The notes under the pieces are model-generated. The model saw only the letters and a list, made by a program, of their open reading frames with translations, was not told the origin of the DNA and ran no database searches. A stretch of DNA of 64,000 nucleotides. It comes from Escherichia sp. E4742 (lineage in GTDB: Bacteria > Pseudomonadota > Gammaproteobacteria > Enterobacterales > Enterobacteriaceae). Shown piece by piece: positions 34,874-44,671 of this stretch. The position numbers and the translations under genes were made by a program. Location of the stretch: assembly GCF_005843885.1 (NCBI RefSeq), contig NZ_CP040443.1:744001-808000 (forward strand), in the 5' to 3' direction. The stretch's first letter is position 1. Every line of letters begins with the position of its first letter.

Positions 34874-36352
34874 ATGTCGAAAAAATACATCATAGGGATT
34901 GATGGCGGAAGTCAGAGTACAAAAGTGGTGATGTACGATCTGGAAGGTAACGTGGTTTGCGAAGGCAAAGGCTTATTGCAGCCGATGCACACGCCGGATG
35001 CCGATACCGCAGAACATCCTGACGACGATTTATGGGCATCATTATGCTTTGCAGGTCACGATTTAATGAGCCAGTTTGCCGGGAATAAAGAAGATATTGT
35101 TGGCATCGGCCTGGGATCAATCCGTTGCTGTCGTGCGTTGTTGAAAGCCGATGGCACGCCAGCTGCGCCATTGATTAGCTGGCAGGATGCACGCGTTACG
35201 CGACCTTACGAACACGCTAATCCTGACGTGGCGTATGTCACCTCTTTTTCGGGCTACCTGACGCACCGTTTAACGGGCGAGTTTAAAGATAATATCGCCA
35301 ACTACTTTGGTCAGTGGCCGGTGGATTATAAGACCTGGGCATGGAGCGAAGATGCCACGGTAATGGAGAAGTTTAATATCCCCCGCCATATGCTGTTTGA
35401 TGTGCAAATGCCGGGCACTGTTCTTGGGCATATCACACCGCAAGCTGCACTGGCGACACATTTCCCGACAGGACTGCCGGTAGTTTGTACCACCAGTGAT
35501 AAACCGGTAGAAGCACTCGGAGCCGGGTTACTGGATGATGAAACGGCGGTGATTTCACTCGGTACTTATATCGCGCTGATGATGAACGGCAAAGCACTGC
35601 CGAAAGATCCGCTGGCGTACTGGCCGATTATGTCTTCTATTCCGCAAACATTGCTGTATGAAGGTTACGGTATCCGCAAAGGCATGTGGACGGTGAGCTG
35701 GCTGCGCGACATGTTAGGCGAGTCGTTAATTCAGGATGCCAAAGCACAGGATCTTTCACCGGAAGATTTGCTCAATAAAAAAGCTTCTTGTGTGCCGCCT
35801 GGCTGTAATGGTCTGATGACGGTGCTGGACTGGCTGACCAACCCGTGGGAACCCTACAAACGTGGGATTATGATCGGCTTTGATTCCAGCATGGATTACG
35901 CATGGATATATCGTTCAATACTGGAAAGCGTGGCGCTGACGCTGAAGAACAATTACGACAATATGTGTAATGAAATGAATCACTTTGCGAAGCATGTGAT
36001 CATTACTGGCGGCGGTTCGAACAGCGATCTGTTTATGCAGATTTTTGCCGACGTGTTCAACCTTCCGGCACGACGTAACGCCATTAACGGTTGTGCAAGC
36101 CTAGGGGCAGCGATTAATACAGCGGTAGGTCTGGGGCTATACCCGGATTACGCAACGGCTGTCGATAAAATGGTTCGCGTGAAAGATATCTTTATGCCTG
36201 TTGAGAGCAATGCCAAACGCTACGACGCGATGAATAAAGGCATTTTCAAAGATTTAACCAAACACACTGATGTGATTCTGAAAAAATCGTATGAAGTGAT
36301 GCATGGGGAATTGGGGAATGCGGATTCGATCCAGAGCTGGTCGAATGCGTGA
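34874..36352 (+). CDS. ygcE: FGGY-family carbohydrate kinase YgcE
   Basis: This 492-residue kinase has the FGGY N-terminal ATPase fold (IGIDGGSQSTKVVMYDLEG, residues 7-25) and the C-terminal ITGGGSNSDLFMQIFADV motif with GCASLGAA. It resembles xylulokinase and glycerol kinase. It lies 26 bases after yqcE, with an AGGAGA ribosome site. The product might be the phosphorylated ligand sensed by YgcP, which is speculation. A terminator hairpin and array II follow. Confidence 0.9.
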   Translation: MSKKYIIGIDGGSQSTKVVMYDLEGNVVCEGKGLLQPMHTPDADTAEHPDDDLWASLCFAGHDLMSQFAGNKEDIVGIGLGSIRCCRALLKADGTPAAPLISWQDARVTRPYEHANPDVAYVTSFSGYLTHRLTGEFKDNIANYFGQWPVDYKTWAWSEDATVMEKFNIPRHMLFDVQMPGTVLGHITPQAALATHFPTGLPVVCTTSDKPVEALGAGLLDDETAVISLGTYIALMMNGKALPKDPLAYWPIMSSIPQTLLYEGYGIRKGMWTVSWLRDMLGESLIQDAKAQDLSPEDLLNKKASCVPPGCNGLMTVLDWLTNPWEPYKRGIMIGFDSSMDYAWIYRSILESVALTLKNNYDNMCNEMNHFAKHVIITGGGSNSDLFMQIFADVFNLPARRNAINGCASLGAAINTAVGLGLYPDYATAVDKMVRVKDIFMPVESNAKRYDAMNKGIFKDLTKHTDVILKKSYEVMHGELGNADSIQSWSNA

Positions 36353-36360
36353 ATGAGGTA

Positions 36361-36384
36361 GGCCGGGCGGAAAACTGCCCGGCC
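36361..36384 (+). terminator. Hairpin after ygcE
   Basis: GGCCGGGC and GCCCGGCC form a perfect 8-bp stem nine bases after the ygcE stop. A T-run is lacking, so it is a probable but not certain terminator. Confidence 0.55.
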
Positions 36385-36397
36385 TGAACGTACCTGA

Positions 36398-36975
36398 ATG
36401 ATTATCCCCGCTGACGCGGGGAACTCGAATAACTGACCAACGTCTGGCTCTCTAAATCCGGTTTATCCCCGCTGACGCGGGGAACTCATTTCCTGCGTAA
36501 ATACCAGTCCTTCACGTACCGGTTTATCCCCGCTGGCGCGGGGAACTCTCTGGTAACACGAATAACAATCGTGGCGGGAGCGGTTTATCCCCGCTCGCGC
36601 GGGGAACTCAATTTTGAAGAAAAGACCGGAGTATTCCCGGTCGGTTTATCCCCGCTCGCGCGGGGAACTCCTGATAACGCGTCAGAAATGGCGTCAATCG
36701 CCCGGTTTATCCCCGCTCGCGCGGGGAACTCCACATATTCATATTATCATCCCGAAAACAAACCGGTTTATCCCCGCTCGCGCGGGGAACTCTATTCATT
36801 GTAAGATTAACAGCACGTCCGCATCGGTTTATCCCCGCTCGCGCGGGGAACTCTTTACCGCCAAACATGGTCATATCTGGATGCTCGGTTTATCCCCGCT
36901 CGCGCGGGGAACTCGTGATAGGCTGTCAGTCCCACCACAAACATCCCGGTTTATCCCCGCTCGCGCGGGGAACTC
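36398..36975 (-). CRISPR. CRISPR array II, type I-E, 10 repeats and 9 spacers
   Basis: There are 29-bp repeats at 36398, 36459, 36520, 36581, 36642, 36703, 36764, 36825, 36886 and 36947, all 61 bp apart, with 32-nt spacers. Read on the plus strand the variable hairpin base runs GCTGACGCG (two distal copies), GCTGGCGCG (third), GCTCGCGCG (seven leader-proximal copies). The distal copy is degenerate at its start. Repeats end GAACTC, against GAACAC in array I. There are no cas genes beside it, so it uses the array I machinery in trans. Confidence 0.99.
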
Positions 36976-37312
36976 TCTAAACATAACCTATTATTAATTA
37001 ATGATTTTTAAGCCAATCACAATCTACTAACTTTACAGGATCACACAAACAACACATCCATTATGTTAAAGAGCACTTGATCCATTGATTTAAAAGGTAA
37101 ATATTTAAAATAACTCTATGCAAACTAAAATCTACCAAACTTCACCCCAATAATTTTTACCCCAGAGAAAAATTAACGCCACAGAATTTGTAGAGAATGA
37201 CAATGATTAGTCCGGAATGGGCAAAATGGATGAGTTTCAGAGGCGACAAAAAATATAAATGAGTGGAAGTCTTTACAGGTTCCACCCATTTATAACGCTT
37301 ATAAATGTGTAA
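36976..37312 (-). promoter_or_regulatory. CRISPR array II leader and queE downstream region
   Basis: The first ~100 bp next to the array (minus strand) are AT-rich and end TTAGA-GAGTTCCCC; they contain the TTAGTAGATTGT element that resembles the array I leader, which marks the true leader side. The remainder up to 37260 is AT-rich and shows no gene. An imperfect hairpin at 37262-37291 (GAGTGGAA/TTCCACCC) lies 20 bases past the queE stop and may terminate it. Confidence 0.65.
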
Positions 37313-37984
37313 TCAGGCAATATTTAAATATTTATGTGTTTGCATCGACAAACGCCAGTTACGCGCAATGCAAGTTTCAATGCACAAACGTGTGGCATCA
37401 TCTTTTTGGCTAATCGGCTGCAGTGCAATGACTCGCGGTTTATCATCGGTCAGCGTCGCCAGCAATTCATCCAGAGCTTCGATATCCCGTACGCGTCCAA
37501 CTGGGTGTTTGATTTCGTTAGCTCGCTCCAGGGCTTGCGACAATACTTCATAACCGCCACGCATATTTAGCTTTGGCGACACGGTGACCCAAGTATTCGG
37601 CGTACAACGCACTTCATGAGTACCGCTGGTTTCTATCTGGCAACTGAAACCGTTCTTTTCGAGCAGGTCAGTTAGTGGCATCAAGTCATGAATACAAGGT
37701 TCACCACCCGTAATCACCACGTGACGCGCGGTGTATCCCTGACGACCGATGACTGCGAGCAAGTCTTCACTGCTTGCTGCTCCCCACTTATCACTCTCTT
37801 TCGTTTTACCCAGAATGCTGAAAAGGGAAACTTCCCGATCCTCAAGCTTTTCCCATGTGTGTTTGGTGTCGCACCAGGCACAGCCGACCGGGCATCCCTG
37901 TAAACGAATAAAAATAGCGGGGACGCCGGTAAAGTAACCCTCACCTTGCAGGGTCTGGAACATCTCGTTAATCGGGTACTGCAT
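37313..37984 (-). CDS. queE: 7-carboxy-7-deazaguanine synthase (radical SAM)
   Basis: This 223-residue radical SAM enzyme makes the 7-carboxy-7-deazaguanine ring from the QueD product. The cluster cysteines are Cys31, Cys35 and Cys38 in GCPVGCAWCDT. TGGEPCIHD binds SAM. In E. coli QueE also inhibits division under stress. It is a stand-alone gene on the minus strand; queD and queF are elsewhere in the window. Confidence 0.96.
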   Translation of the reverse strand: MQYPINEMFQTLQGEGYFTGVPAIFIRLQGCPVGCAWCDTKHTWEKLEDREVSLFSILGKTKESDKWGAASSEDLLAVIGRQGYTARHVVITGGEPCIHDLMPLTDLLEKNGFSCQIETSGTHEVRCTPNTWVTVSPKLNMRGGYEVLSQALERANEIKHPVGRVRDIEALDELLATLTDDKPRVIALQPISQKDDATRLCIETCIARNWRLSMQTHKYLNIA

Positions 37985-38156
37985 AGCATTCTCTGTAAAG
38001 TGGATAATTGTTAATTATTGCAGATCTCGCCGCAATATTCATGCTTTATTAACATTCTGTTACAGGCAGGTTTGACGCAAAAAGTGGCTCAGATCATTAA
38101 GAATAAAATGAAGCGGCGTATTATGTTTTAAAGGATTAAATAAAAGGAATTTAAAC

Positions 38157-38759
38157 ATGTTTAGAATATTCATCGTATTTATATTTATTTTCAATTTATC
38201 AGGTTGCGGTTATAACGATATTCAAACCTATGATGAACAGGTCAATGCCTCCTGGTCAGAAGTATTGAATCAGTATCAACGCCGTGCCGATCTTATTCCT
38301 AATCTTGTCGCAAGTATTAAAGGTTATTCCAGCCATGAAAAAGAGGTACTGGAGGCCATTACGTTAGCTCGTAGTCAAGCTAATCGTGCCAGCAGCGATC
38401 TTCAGCAAGCTCCGGGAGATGAGCAAAAATTACAAGCCTGGCAACAAGCTCAGGCCCAGGTGACTCGCACTCTCGGGCAGTTAACGATTATTAGTGAGCG
38501 ATATCCAGAATTAAAGGCCCAGGAACTCTATCAAAATTTGATGGTACAACTCGAAGGAAGCGAAAATCGAATTACCGTTGCGCGAGGAAGATATATTAAA
38601 GCCATTGAGCAATATAATGTCACCATCCGCAAATTTCCCGCTGTATTAACGGCAAAGGTCATGGATTACACACCAAAGAAAAATTATTTGCCGGATGATG
38701 TCGCCGCAGTAAGTAAAGCCCCGACAATAGATTTTAGCCAGAATACTAATGCTCATTAA
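38157..38759 (+). CDS. LemA-family lipoprotein
   Basis: This 200-residue protein has a short hydrophobic leader with a lipobox LSGC (Cys17), so it is probably a lipoprotein. The LemA signature NQYQRRADLIPNLV follows, with long helices predicted through residue 165. LemA proteins are often encoded beside TPM-domain proteins, as here. Its job is not known. I do not recall a counterpart at this place in K-12, which has only ygcG between queE and eno. Confidence 0.85.
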   Translation: MFRIFIVFIFIFNLSGCGYNDIQTYDEQVNASWSEVLNQYQRRADLIPNLVASIKGYSSHEKEVLEAITLARSQANRASSDLQQAPGDEQKLQAWQQAQAQVTRTLGQLTIISERYPELKAQELYQNLMVQLEGSENRITVARGRYIKAIEQYNVTIRKFPAVLTAKVMDYTPKKNYLPDDVAAVSKAPTIDFSQNTNAH

Positions 38760-38772
38760 GCGGAGAAGCCCT

Positions 38773-39669
38773 ATGCGAAATTTTATCTTTCTTATGGCTT
38801 TCTTCTGTTCATCTGCGTTTGCCACGCAAATTCCAGTACCTGAAACATCCAGGTATGTGAATGACTTAACTGGCACATTGACGAACAACGAAGTAAACAC
38901 CCTGACCAACCAGATTAAAGCCCTGACGCAAAAAAGCCAGGCGCAACTGGTCGTGTTAGTGGTTGAAACAACAGGCGATGAAACCATCGAACAATACGCA
39001 ACGCGGGTATTCGATAGCTGGAAGCCTGGTAATAAAGACCGCGATGATGGCATTCTGCTGTTAGTTGCCTGGCAGGATCATACCGTGCGTATTGAAATCG
39101 GTTACGGACTGGAAGGCGTTATTACAGATGCACAGTCCGGGAAAATTATTCGCAATAGTATTATTCCGGCATTTAAAAAAGGCGACCTGGCTGGCGGGTT
39201 GCAAAAGGGGATCAACGATATTGAAAGCCGTCTGACGGGGAATGATTTAGCAACGATAACACCAACCGATCACCCTTTGCCCTTTAGCGGTTGGTGGGCT
39301 TTGTTGGCCTGGGCGATAGTACTGACCTTTATTTCCGCCAGGGGATATATCAAAACGCTGGGATTGATTTGCTTCGCTGCCATAGTGCTGGCCTTTGTTT
39401 TGCCTATTGCAGGTTTCAGCGGAAGCTGGGGAGTGCTCGCTACATTATTATGCTTCTCCACACCGTTCCTTGTTGTTGCTATTACTTTTACCCCTTTCGG
39501 CAAAAAGGTACGTGACTCAATGCGTAGTGCCAACCGGCCATCACACCATACCAGAAGTAATTATAACTCCAGAGATTCGTCATCATCATCGTCCTCTTCT
39601 TTCGACAATGACAATTTCAGCGGCGGTGGCGGTTCATCCGGCGGCGGTGGTGCTTCCGGGCGTTGGTGA
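38773..39669 (+). CDS. ygcG: TPM-domain membrane protein, YgcG paralog 1
   Basis: This 298-residue protein has a signal peptide (cleavage after SSAFA), a TPM (YgcG) domain with DDGILLLVAWQDHTVRIEIG-type core, then three hydrophobic helices at about residues 175-240 and a Ser/His linker. It ends in a Gly-rich tail with ASGRW. TPM proteins act at membranes; a phosphatase-like role has been proposed for plant members. The start at 38773 has a GGAGAAG site; the frame also opens at 38749. The symbol is shared with the next gene and is tentative. Confidence 0.82.
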   Translation: MRNFIFLMAFFCSSAFATQIPVPETSRYVNDLTGTLTNNEVNTLTNQIKALTQKSQAQLVVLVVETTGDETIEQYATRVFDSWKPGNKDRDDGILLLVAWQDHTVRIEIGYGLEGVITDAQSGKIIRNSIIPAFKKGDLAGGLQKGINDIESRLTGNDLATITPTDHPLPFSGWWALLAWAIVLTFISARGYIKTLGLICFAAIVLAFVLPIAGFSGSWGVLATLLCFSTPFLVVAITFTPFGKKVRDSMRSANRPSHHTRSNYNSRDSSSSSSSSFDNDNFSGGGGSSGGGGASGRW

Positions 39670-39674
39670 TCGTA

Positions 39675-40568
39675 ATGCGCTTAATCTTTATTTTACTCGC
39701 TTTGTGGTGCCTTCCGGTGCTTGCCCAGCAAATTGCTGTGCCGGAGCTGCGCCACCAGGTGACCGATATTACTGGTACGTTAAGCTCGTCTGAACAACAA
39801 TCTCTGACACTACAGTTGCAGAAGATTGCACAGAATACGCAGGCGCAGGTCGCTATATTAGTGGTGCCATCCACTGGTGAAGATACCATTGAACAATATG
39901 CAACACGCGTTTTTGATAGCTGGAAGTTGGGCGATGCACAGCGCAACGATGGTATTTTACTTCTGGTTGCCTGGGAAGATCATGCTGTCCGTATAGAAGT
40001 GGGCTACGGGCTGGAAGGGGTGGTTACCGACCTGCAAGCGGCAAAGATTATCCGTGATATATTGATCCCCGCGTTCAAAAACGATGATCTTATTGGAGGG
40101 TTGACACTGGCCAGCGAAAATATCGGCGCGCTTCTGTTGAATGGTGAATTACCGGAAGGCAGCGGAAATCATTACAGTATCAAAACTCCAATTCCATTAT
40201 CGGTCGCTGTAATTATTTTACTGGCAGTACTTTCGTATTTTATTATTTTTACCGATCCATCAAATCTACCGTGGATTGCACTCACCGGCGCAATTTACGG
40301 GATGGTATTCCTCTATGTTGCCGAGCCCGGAGCATGGACGAATTTAATCGTTGCTTGCGGTATGTTAACGCCTTTTGCGATCGTACCTCTGCTTATCTTC
40401 TGGCTTCTGGTGAATAAAAAGTTACGCGCCAAATATAAGAAGCTCAGTAAAGAAAGAGCTTCAAGAAAAGGTTCTTCTTCATCCTCTTCCGGTGGAGGCT
40501 CAAGTGGCGGCGGATTTAGCGGCGGGGGTGGTTCTTCTGGCGGTGGCGGCGCATCCGGCCGCTGGTAA
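39675..40568 (+). CDS. ygcG: TPM-domain membrane protein, YgcG paralog 2
   Basis: This 297-residue protein has the same layout as its upstream neighbour: signal peptide (to about residue 18), TPM domain with a nearly identical core (EDTIEQYATRVFDSWKLG), helices at about residues 175-240 and the Gly-rich ASGRW tail. It begins 5 bases after the first copy, so the pair arose by tandem duplication. A terminator shared with eno follows. In-frame TTG and GTG codons precede the ATG at 39675; the ATG gives the best signal peptide. Confidence 0.82.
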   Translation: MRLIFILLALWCLPVLAQQIAVPELRHQVTDITGTLSSSEQQSLTLQLQKIAQNTQAQVAILVVPSTGEDTIEQYATRVFDSWKLGDAQRNDGILLLVAWEDHAVRIEVGYGLEGVVTDLQAAKIIRDILIPAFKNDDLIGGLTLASENIGALLLNGELPEGSGNHYSIKTPIPLSVAVIILLAVLSYFIIFTDPSNLPWIALTGAIYGMVFLYVAEPGAWTNLIVACGMLTPFAIVPLLIFWLLVNKKLRAKYKKLSKERASRKGSSSSSSGGGSSGGGFSGGGGSSGGGGASGRW

Positions 40569-40577
40569 CTCAACCAT

Positions 40578-40608
40578 AAAAAATGCCAGCCCGAAGGCTG
40601 GCATTTTT
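40578..40608. terminator. Bidirectional terminator between ygcG paralog 2 and eno
   Basis: ATGCCAGCC and GGCTGGCAT form a 9-bp stem with a CGAA tetraloop, flanked by an A-run and a T-run. It serves both convergent genes. Confidence 0.93.
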
Positions 40609-40627
40609 AAATCAAATAAAGTCAGAC

Positions 40628-41926
40628 TTATGCCTGGCCTTTGATCTCTTTACGACCGTTGTACGGTGCTTTTTCGCCCAGAGCTTCTTCGATACGAATC
40701 AGCTGGTTGTATTTAGCAACACGGTCAGAACGGCTCATAGAACCAGTTTTGATCTGGCCTGCAGCAGTACCAACAGCCAGGTCAGCGATGGTAGCGTCTT
40801 CAGTTTCACCAGAACGGTGAGAGATTACTGCAGTGTAGCCAGCGTCTTTCGCCATCTTGATTGCAGCCAGAGTTTCGGTCAGAGAACCGATCTGGTTGAA
40901 TTTGATCAGGATGGAGTTAGCGATGCCTTTTTCGATACCTTCTTTCAGGATCTTGGTGTTGGTTACGAACAGGTCGTCACCAACCAGCTGGATTTTGTCG
41001 CCCAGTACTTTGGTCTGGTATGCGAAACCGTCCCAGTCAGATTCGTCCAGACCGTCTTCGATAGAAACGATCGGGTACTGTTTGGTCAGTTCTTCCAGGA
41101 AGTGAGTGAATTCTTCAGAGGTGAAAGCTTTGTTGCCTTCGCCAGCCAGAACGTATTTACCGTCTTTGTAGAATTCAGAAGCTGCGCAGTCCATCGCCAG
41201 AGTGATGTCTTTGCCCAGTTCATAGCCAGCAGCTTTAACAGCTTCAGCGATAACAGCCAGAGCTTCAGCGTTGGAACCCAGGTTCGGCGCATAGCCACCT
41301 TCGTCACCAACTGCAGTGTTCATGCCTTTCGCTTTCAGAACTTTTGCCAGGTGATGGAAAACTTCAGAACCCATGCGGATGGCTTCTTTCACAGTTTTCG
41401 CGCCAACCGGCTGAATCATGAATTCCTGGATATCAACGTTGTTATCAGCGTGCTCACCACCGTTGATGATGTTCATCATCGGAACCGGCATGGAGTATTT
41501 GCCCGGAGTACCATTCAGTTCAGCGATGTGCTCGTACAGCGGCATACCTTTAGCAGCTGCAGCAGCTTTGGCGTTAGCCAGAGATACAGCCAGGATTGCG
41601 TTCGCGCCGAATTTGGATTTGTTTTCGGTGCCATCCAGGTCGATCATGATCTTGTCAATGCCAGCCTGATCTTTGGCATCTTTACCAATCAGCGCCTGAG
41701 CGATCGGGCCATTTACCGCAGCTACAGCTTTGGTTACGCCTTTACCCAGGAAACGGGATTTGTCGCCATCGCGCAGTTCCAGAGCTTCACGGGAACCAGT
41801 AGAAGCACCTGACGGGGCAGCTGCCATACCGACGAAACCACCCTCCAGATGTACTTCGGCTTCAACAGTCGGGTTACCACGGGAGTCGATGATTTCACGA
41901 CCGATGATTTTTACGATTTTGGACAT
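40628..41926 (-). CDS. eno: Enolase
   Basis: This 432-residue glycolytic enzyme converts 2-phosphoglycerate to phosphoenolpyruvate, and in E. coli is also part of the RNA degradosome. The family signature [13 protein letters not shown] holds the catalytic lysine (Lys341) and [18 protein letters not shown] follows. The gene is highly biased to preferred codons, as expected for a very abundant protein. It is downstream of pyrG on the same strand. Confidence 0.99.
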
Positions 41927-41970
41927 TAGGTTTTCCTCAAGTCACTAGTTAAACTGAAACTCCAGACAAA

Positions 41971-41995
41971 CAACGCGTACCCAGGGTACGCGTTG
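41971..41995 (-). terminator. Hairpin between pyrG and eno
   Basis: A near-perfect palindrome CAACGCGTACCC / GGGTACGCGTTG, followed on the minus strand by TTTGTC. It may partly terminate pyrG transcription before eno. Confidence 0.6.
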
Positions 41996-42014
41996 CCGTT
42001 CTAACTTTTTTTAC

Positions 42015-43652
42015 TTACTTCGCCTGACGTTTCTGGAACTCGCTGGCGGCTTTCACAAAGCCTGCAAACAGCGGGTGCCCATCACGTGGAGTAGAAGTAA
42101 ACTCCGGATGGAACTGACAAGCCACGAACCACGGGTGATTCGGAACTTCGATGATCTCGACCAACTGATCATCCCCGGAACGGCCCGCAACGCGCAGACC
42201 AGCATCTTCAATCTGTTTCAGCAGCATGTTGTTGACTTCGTAACGGTGACGATGACGCTCAACAATTGTCGGCGCATTGTACAGCTGGCGAACCAGGCTA
42301 TTGTCAACCAGCTGGCACTGCTGTGCGCCGAGACGCATGGTGCCACCGAGATCGCTATTCTCGCTACGAACTTCAACGTTGCCGTTTTCATCACGCCACT
42401 CGGTAATCAGCGCCACAACCGGGTACTTACAGTCTGGCACAAATTCCGTAGAGTTGGCGTTCTCCATGTTGGCAACATGGCGAGCGTAATCAATTAACGC
42501 CACCTGCATACCCAGGCAAATGCCCAGATAAGGAATATTGTTCTCACGCGCAAAGCGCGCGGTAGTAATCATGCCTTCTACGCCACGATAGCCGAAACCA
42601 CCAGGTACGAGGATCGCGTCCAGACCTTTAAGGATTTCAACACCGCGCGTTTCAACATCTTGTGAATCGATCAGTTTGATGTTGACGCTGACACGATTTT
42701 TCAGCCCACCGTGTTTCAGTGCTTCGATCACGGATTTGTAAGCGTCCGGCAGTTCAATGTATTTGCCAACCATACCGATGGTGACTTCACTTACCGGATT
42801 CGCTTCTTCAAAGATAACCTGTTCCCATTCGGACAGATTAGCTTCCGGACAGTTCAAGCTGAATCGTTTACAAATATAATCGTCCAGCCCCTGAGATTTC
42901 AACAGGCCCGGAATTTTATAGATGGAATCGACGTCTTTCAGAGAAATAACCGCTTTTTCCGGAACATTACAGAACAATGCAATCTTCGCGCGTTCGTTCG
43001 CCGGAACGGCGCGATCTGAACGACAAATCAGGATGTCAGGCTGGATACCGATAGAAAGCAGCTCTTTAACAGAGTGCTGAGTCGGTTTAGTTTTGACTTC
43101 ACCAGACGCTGCCATATACGGCACCAGCGTCAGGTGCATGAACAGCGCGTGTTCACGACCGATATCAACAGCTAACTGGCGAATCGCTTCGAGGAACGGC
43201 AGGGATTCAATATCACCTACAGTACCGCCGATTTCTACCAGAACCACGTCGTGGCCTTCGCCACCTGCAAGAACGCGTTCTTTGATAGCGTTAGTAATGT
43301 GCGGGATAACCTGTACGGTTGCGCCCAGATAGTCGCCACGGCGTTCTTTACGCAGAACATCAGAATAGATACGACCCGTGGTGAAGTTGTTGCGGCGGCT
43401 CATTTTGGTACGAATGAAACGCTCGTAGTGCCCCAGGTCCAGGTCGGTTTCAGCGCCGTCTTCAGTAACGAACACTTCCCCGTGTTGGATTGGGCTCATA
43501 GTACCTGGATCGACGTTAATGTACGGATCCAGTTTCATGATGGTCACATTGAGGCCACGGGCTTCAAGAATGGCTGCGAGGGAGGCTGCGGCAATGCCTT
43601 TACCCAGAGAGGATACGACCCCGCCGGTCACAAAAATATAGTTCGTTGTCAT
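42015..43652 (-). CDS. pyrG: CTP synthase
   Basis: This 545-residue enzyme aminates UTP to CTP using glutamine and ATP. The N-terminal synthetase domain begins FVTGGVVSSLGKGI, and the C-terminal class I amidotransferase has the nucleophile in LGICLGMQ (Cys379) and the His/Glu of the triad near FHPEF. Length is typical. Confidence 0.99.
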   Translation of the reverse strand: MTTNYIFVTGGVVSSLGKGIAAASLAAILEARGLNVTIMKLDPYINVDPGTMSPIQHGEVFVTEDGAETDLDLGHYERFIRTKMSRRNNFTTGRIYSDVLRKERRGDYLGATVQVIPHITNAIKERVLAGGEGHDVVLVEIGGTVGDIESLPFLEAIRQLAVDIGREHALFMHLTLVPYMAASGEVKTKPTQHSVKELLSIGIQPDILICRSDRAVPANERAKIALFCNVPEKAVISLKDVDSIYKIPGLLKSQGLDDYICKRFSLNCPEANLSEWEQVIFEEANPVSEVTIGMVGKYIELPDAYKSVIEALKHGGLKNRVSVNIKLIDSQDVETRGVEILKGLDAILVPGGFGYRGVEGMITTARFARENNIPYLGICLGMQVALIDYARHVANMENANSTEFVPDCKYPVVALITEWRDENGNVEVRSENSDLGGTMRLGAQQCQLVDNSLVRQLYNAPTIVERHRHRYEVNNMLLKQIEDAGLRVAGRSGDDQLVEIIEVPNHPWFVACQFHPEFTSTPRDGHPLFAGFVKAASEFQKRQAK

Positions 43653-43794
43653 GCTGAACCTGAGAAGTTAGGTTGAAAAGACGATGGAATAACCAGGACG
43701 GGAAAGCAGTATACCCGAACATGACCTGTGCCACAAACTTTCATTATCCCTCCTCTTCGCCAGCGCACTATTGAAATCAGGAGTGAGAAAATAG

Positions 43795-43805
43795 CCCCTT
43801 TGGGG
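43795..43805 (-). terminator. Small hairpin after mazG
   Basis: CCCC-TTT-GGGG, followed on the minus strand by CTATTTTC, lies about 75 bp past the mazG stop. It could be a weak terminator. Confidence 0.35.
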
Positions 43806-43879
43806 TAAATGTTTTTGACGCAAATCAAGCGCTTGTCATTTAAAAAATGACACAAATGGCGCTTGACCGCGTAATTCCC

Positions 43880-44671
43880 TTAGAGATCAATTTCCTGCCG
43901 TTTTACCTGTTGCCAGACTTCTTCCATTGTTTCGAGGTCAACACCTGTCATTTCCAGTCCACGCGCGGCAACAATACGCTCCACTTCGCGAAAACGACGC
44001 TCGAATTTTTCATTCGCTTTTTGCAATGCAATTTCAGCTTTCGTCCCTAAATGGCGAGCCAGGTTGACCGTGGCAAACAGCAGGTCACCCATTTCCTCCT
44101 CCAGTTTAGCCTGGTCGACAACAGCCTGCCGCGCCTCGTACATCACCTCGTCGATCTCTTCGTAGACTTTATCGACTACTGGGCCAAGCGTCGTCCAGTC
44201 AAAGCCAACGTTGGCGCAACGTTTCTGGATTTTTTGCGCACGCATTAAAGCCGGTAAACTACGAGGAATATCGTCCAGCGCCGAATGCTGTGCTTTCTGC
44301 GCGCGTTCTTCAGTTTTGATTTGCTCCCAACGGGCGAGCACTTCACTGCTGTTTTCGGCAGAACTGTCAGCAAAAACATGCGGATGGCGACGCTCTAATT
44401 TATCGCTGATTGCAGCGCAAATATCATTAAAGTCAAAGCGCCCTTCTTCCTGGGCCATTTGCGCGTAAAACACCACCTGGAACAATAGATCGCCAAGTTC
44501 ACCGCGCAGATCGTCAAAGTCTTCGCGGGCAATGGCGTCCAGCACTTCGTAGGTTTCTTCAAGTGTGTAAGGTGCTATAGAAGCAAATGTCTGCTCTTTA
44601 TCCCACGGGCAGCCGTTTTCCGGATCGCGCAGGCGCTGCATGATAGTGAGCAAACGGTCGATTTGATTCAT
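43880..44671 (-). CDS. mazG: Nucleoside triphosphate pyrophosphohydrolase MazG
   Basis: This 263-residue enzyme hydrolyses NTPs to NMP and pyrophosphate and lowers (p)ppGpp. Two MazG repeats are visible, each with an EExxE-type metal motif (EETYEVLDAI near residue 38; EEEMGDLLFATVN near 190). In K-12 mazG follows mazE-mazF; here it directly follows relA with a 95-bp gap and no toxin-antitoxin genes. Confidence 0.97.
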   Translation of the reverse strand: MNQIDRLLTIMQRLRDPENGCPWDKEQTFASIAPYTLEETYEVLDAIAREDFDDLRGELGDLLFQVVFYAQMAQEEGRFDFNDICAAISDKLERRHPHVFADSSAENSSEVLARWEQIKTEERAQKAQHSALDDIPRSLPALMRAQKIQKRCANVGFDWTTLGPVVDKVYEEIDEVMYEARQAVVDQAKLEEEMGDLLFATVNLARHLGTKAEIALQKANEKFERRFREVERIVAARGLEMTGVDLETMEEVWQQVKRQEIDL

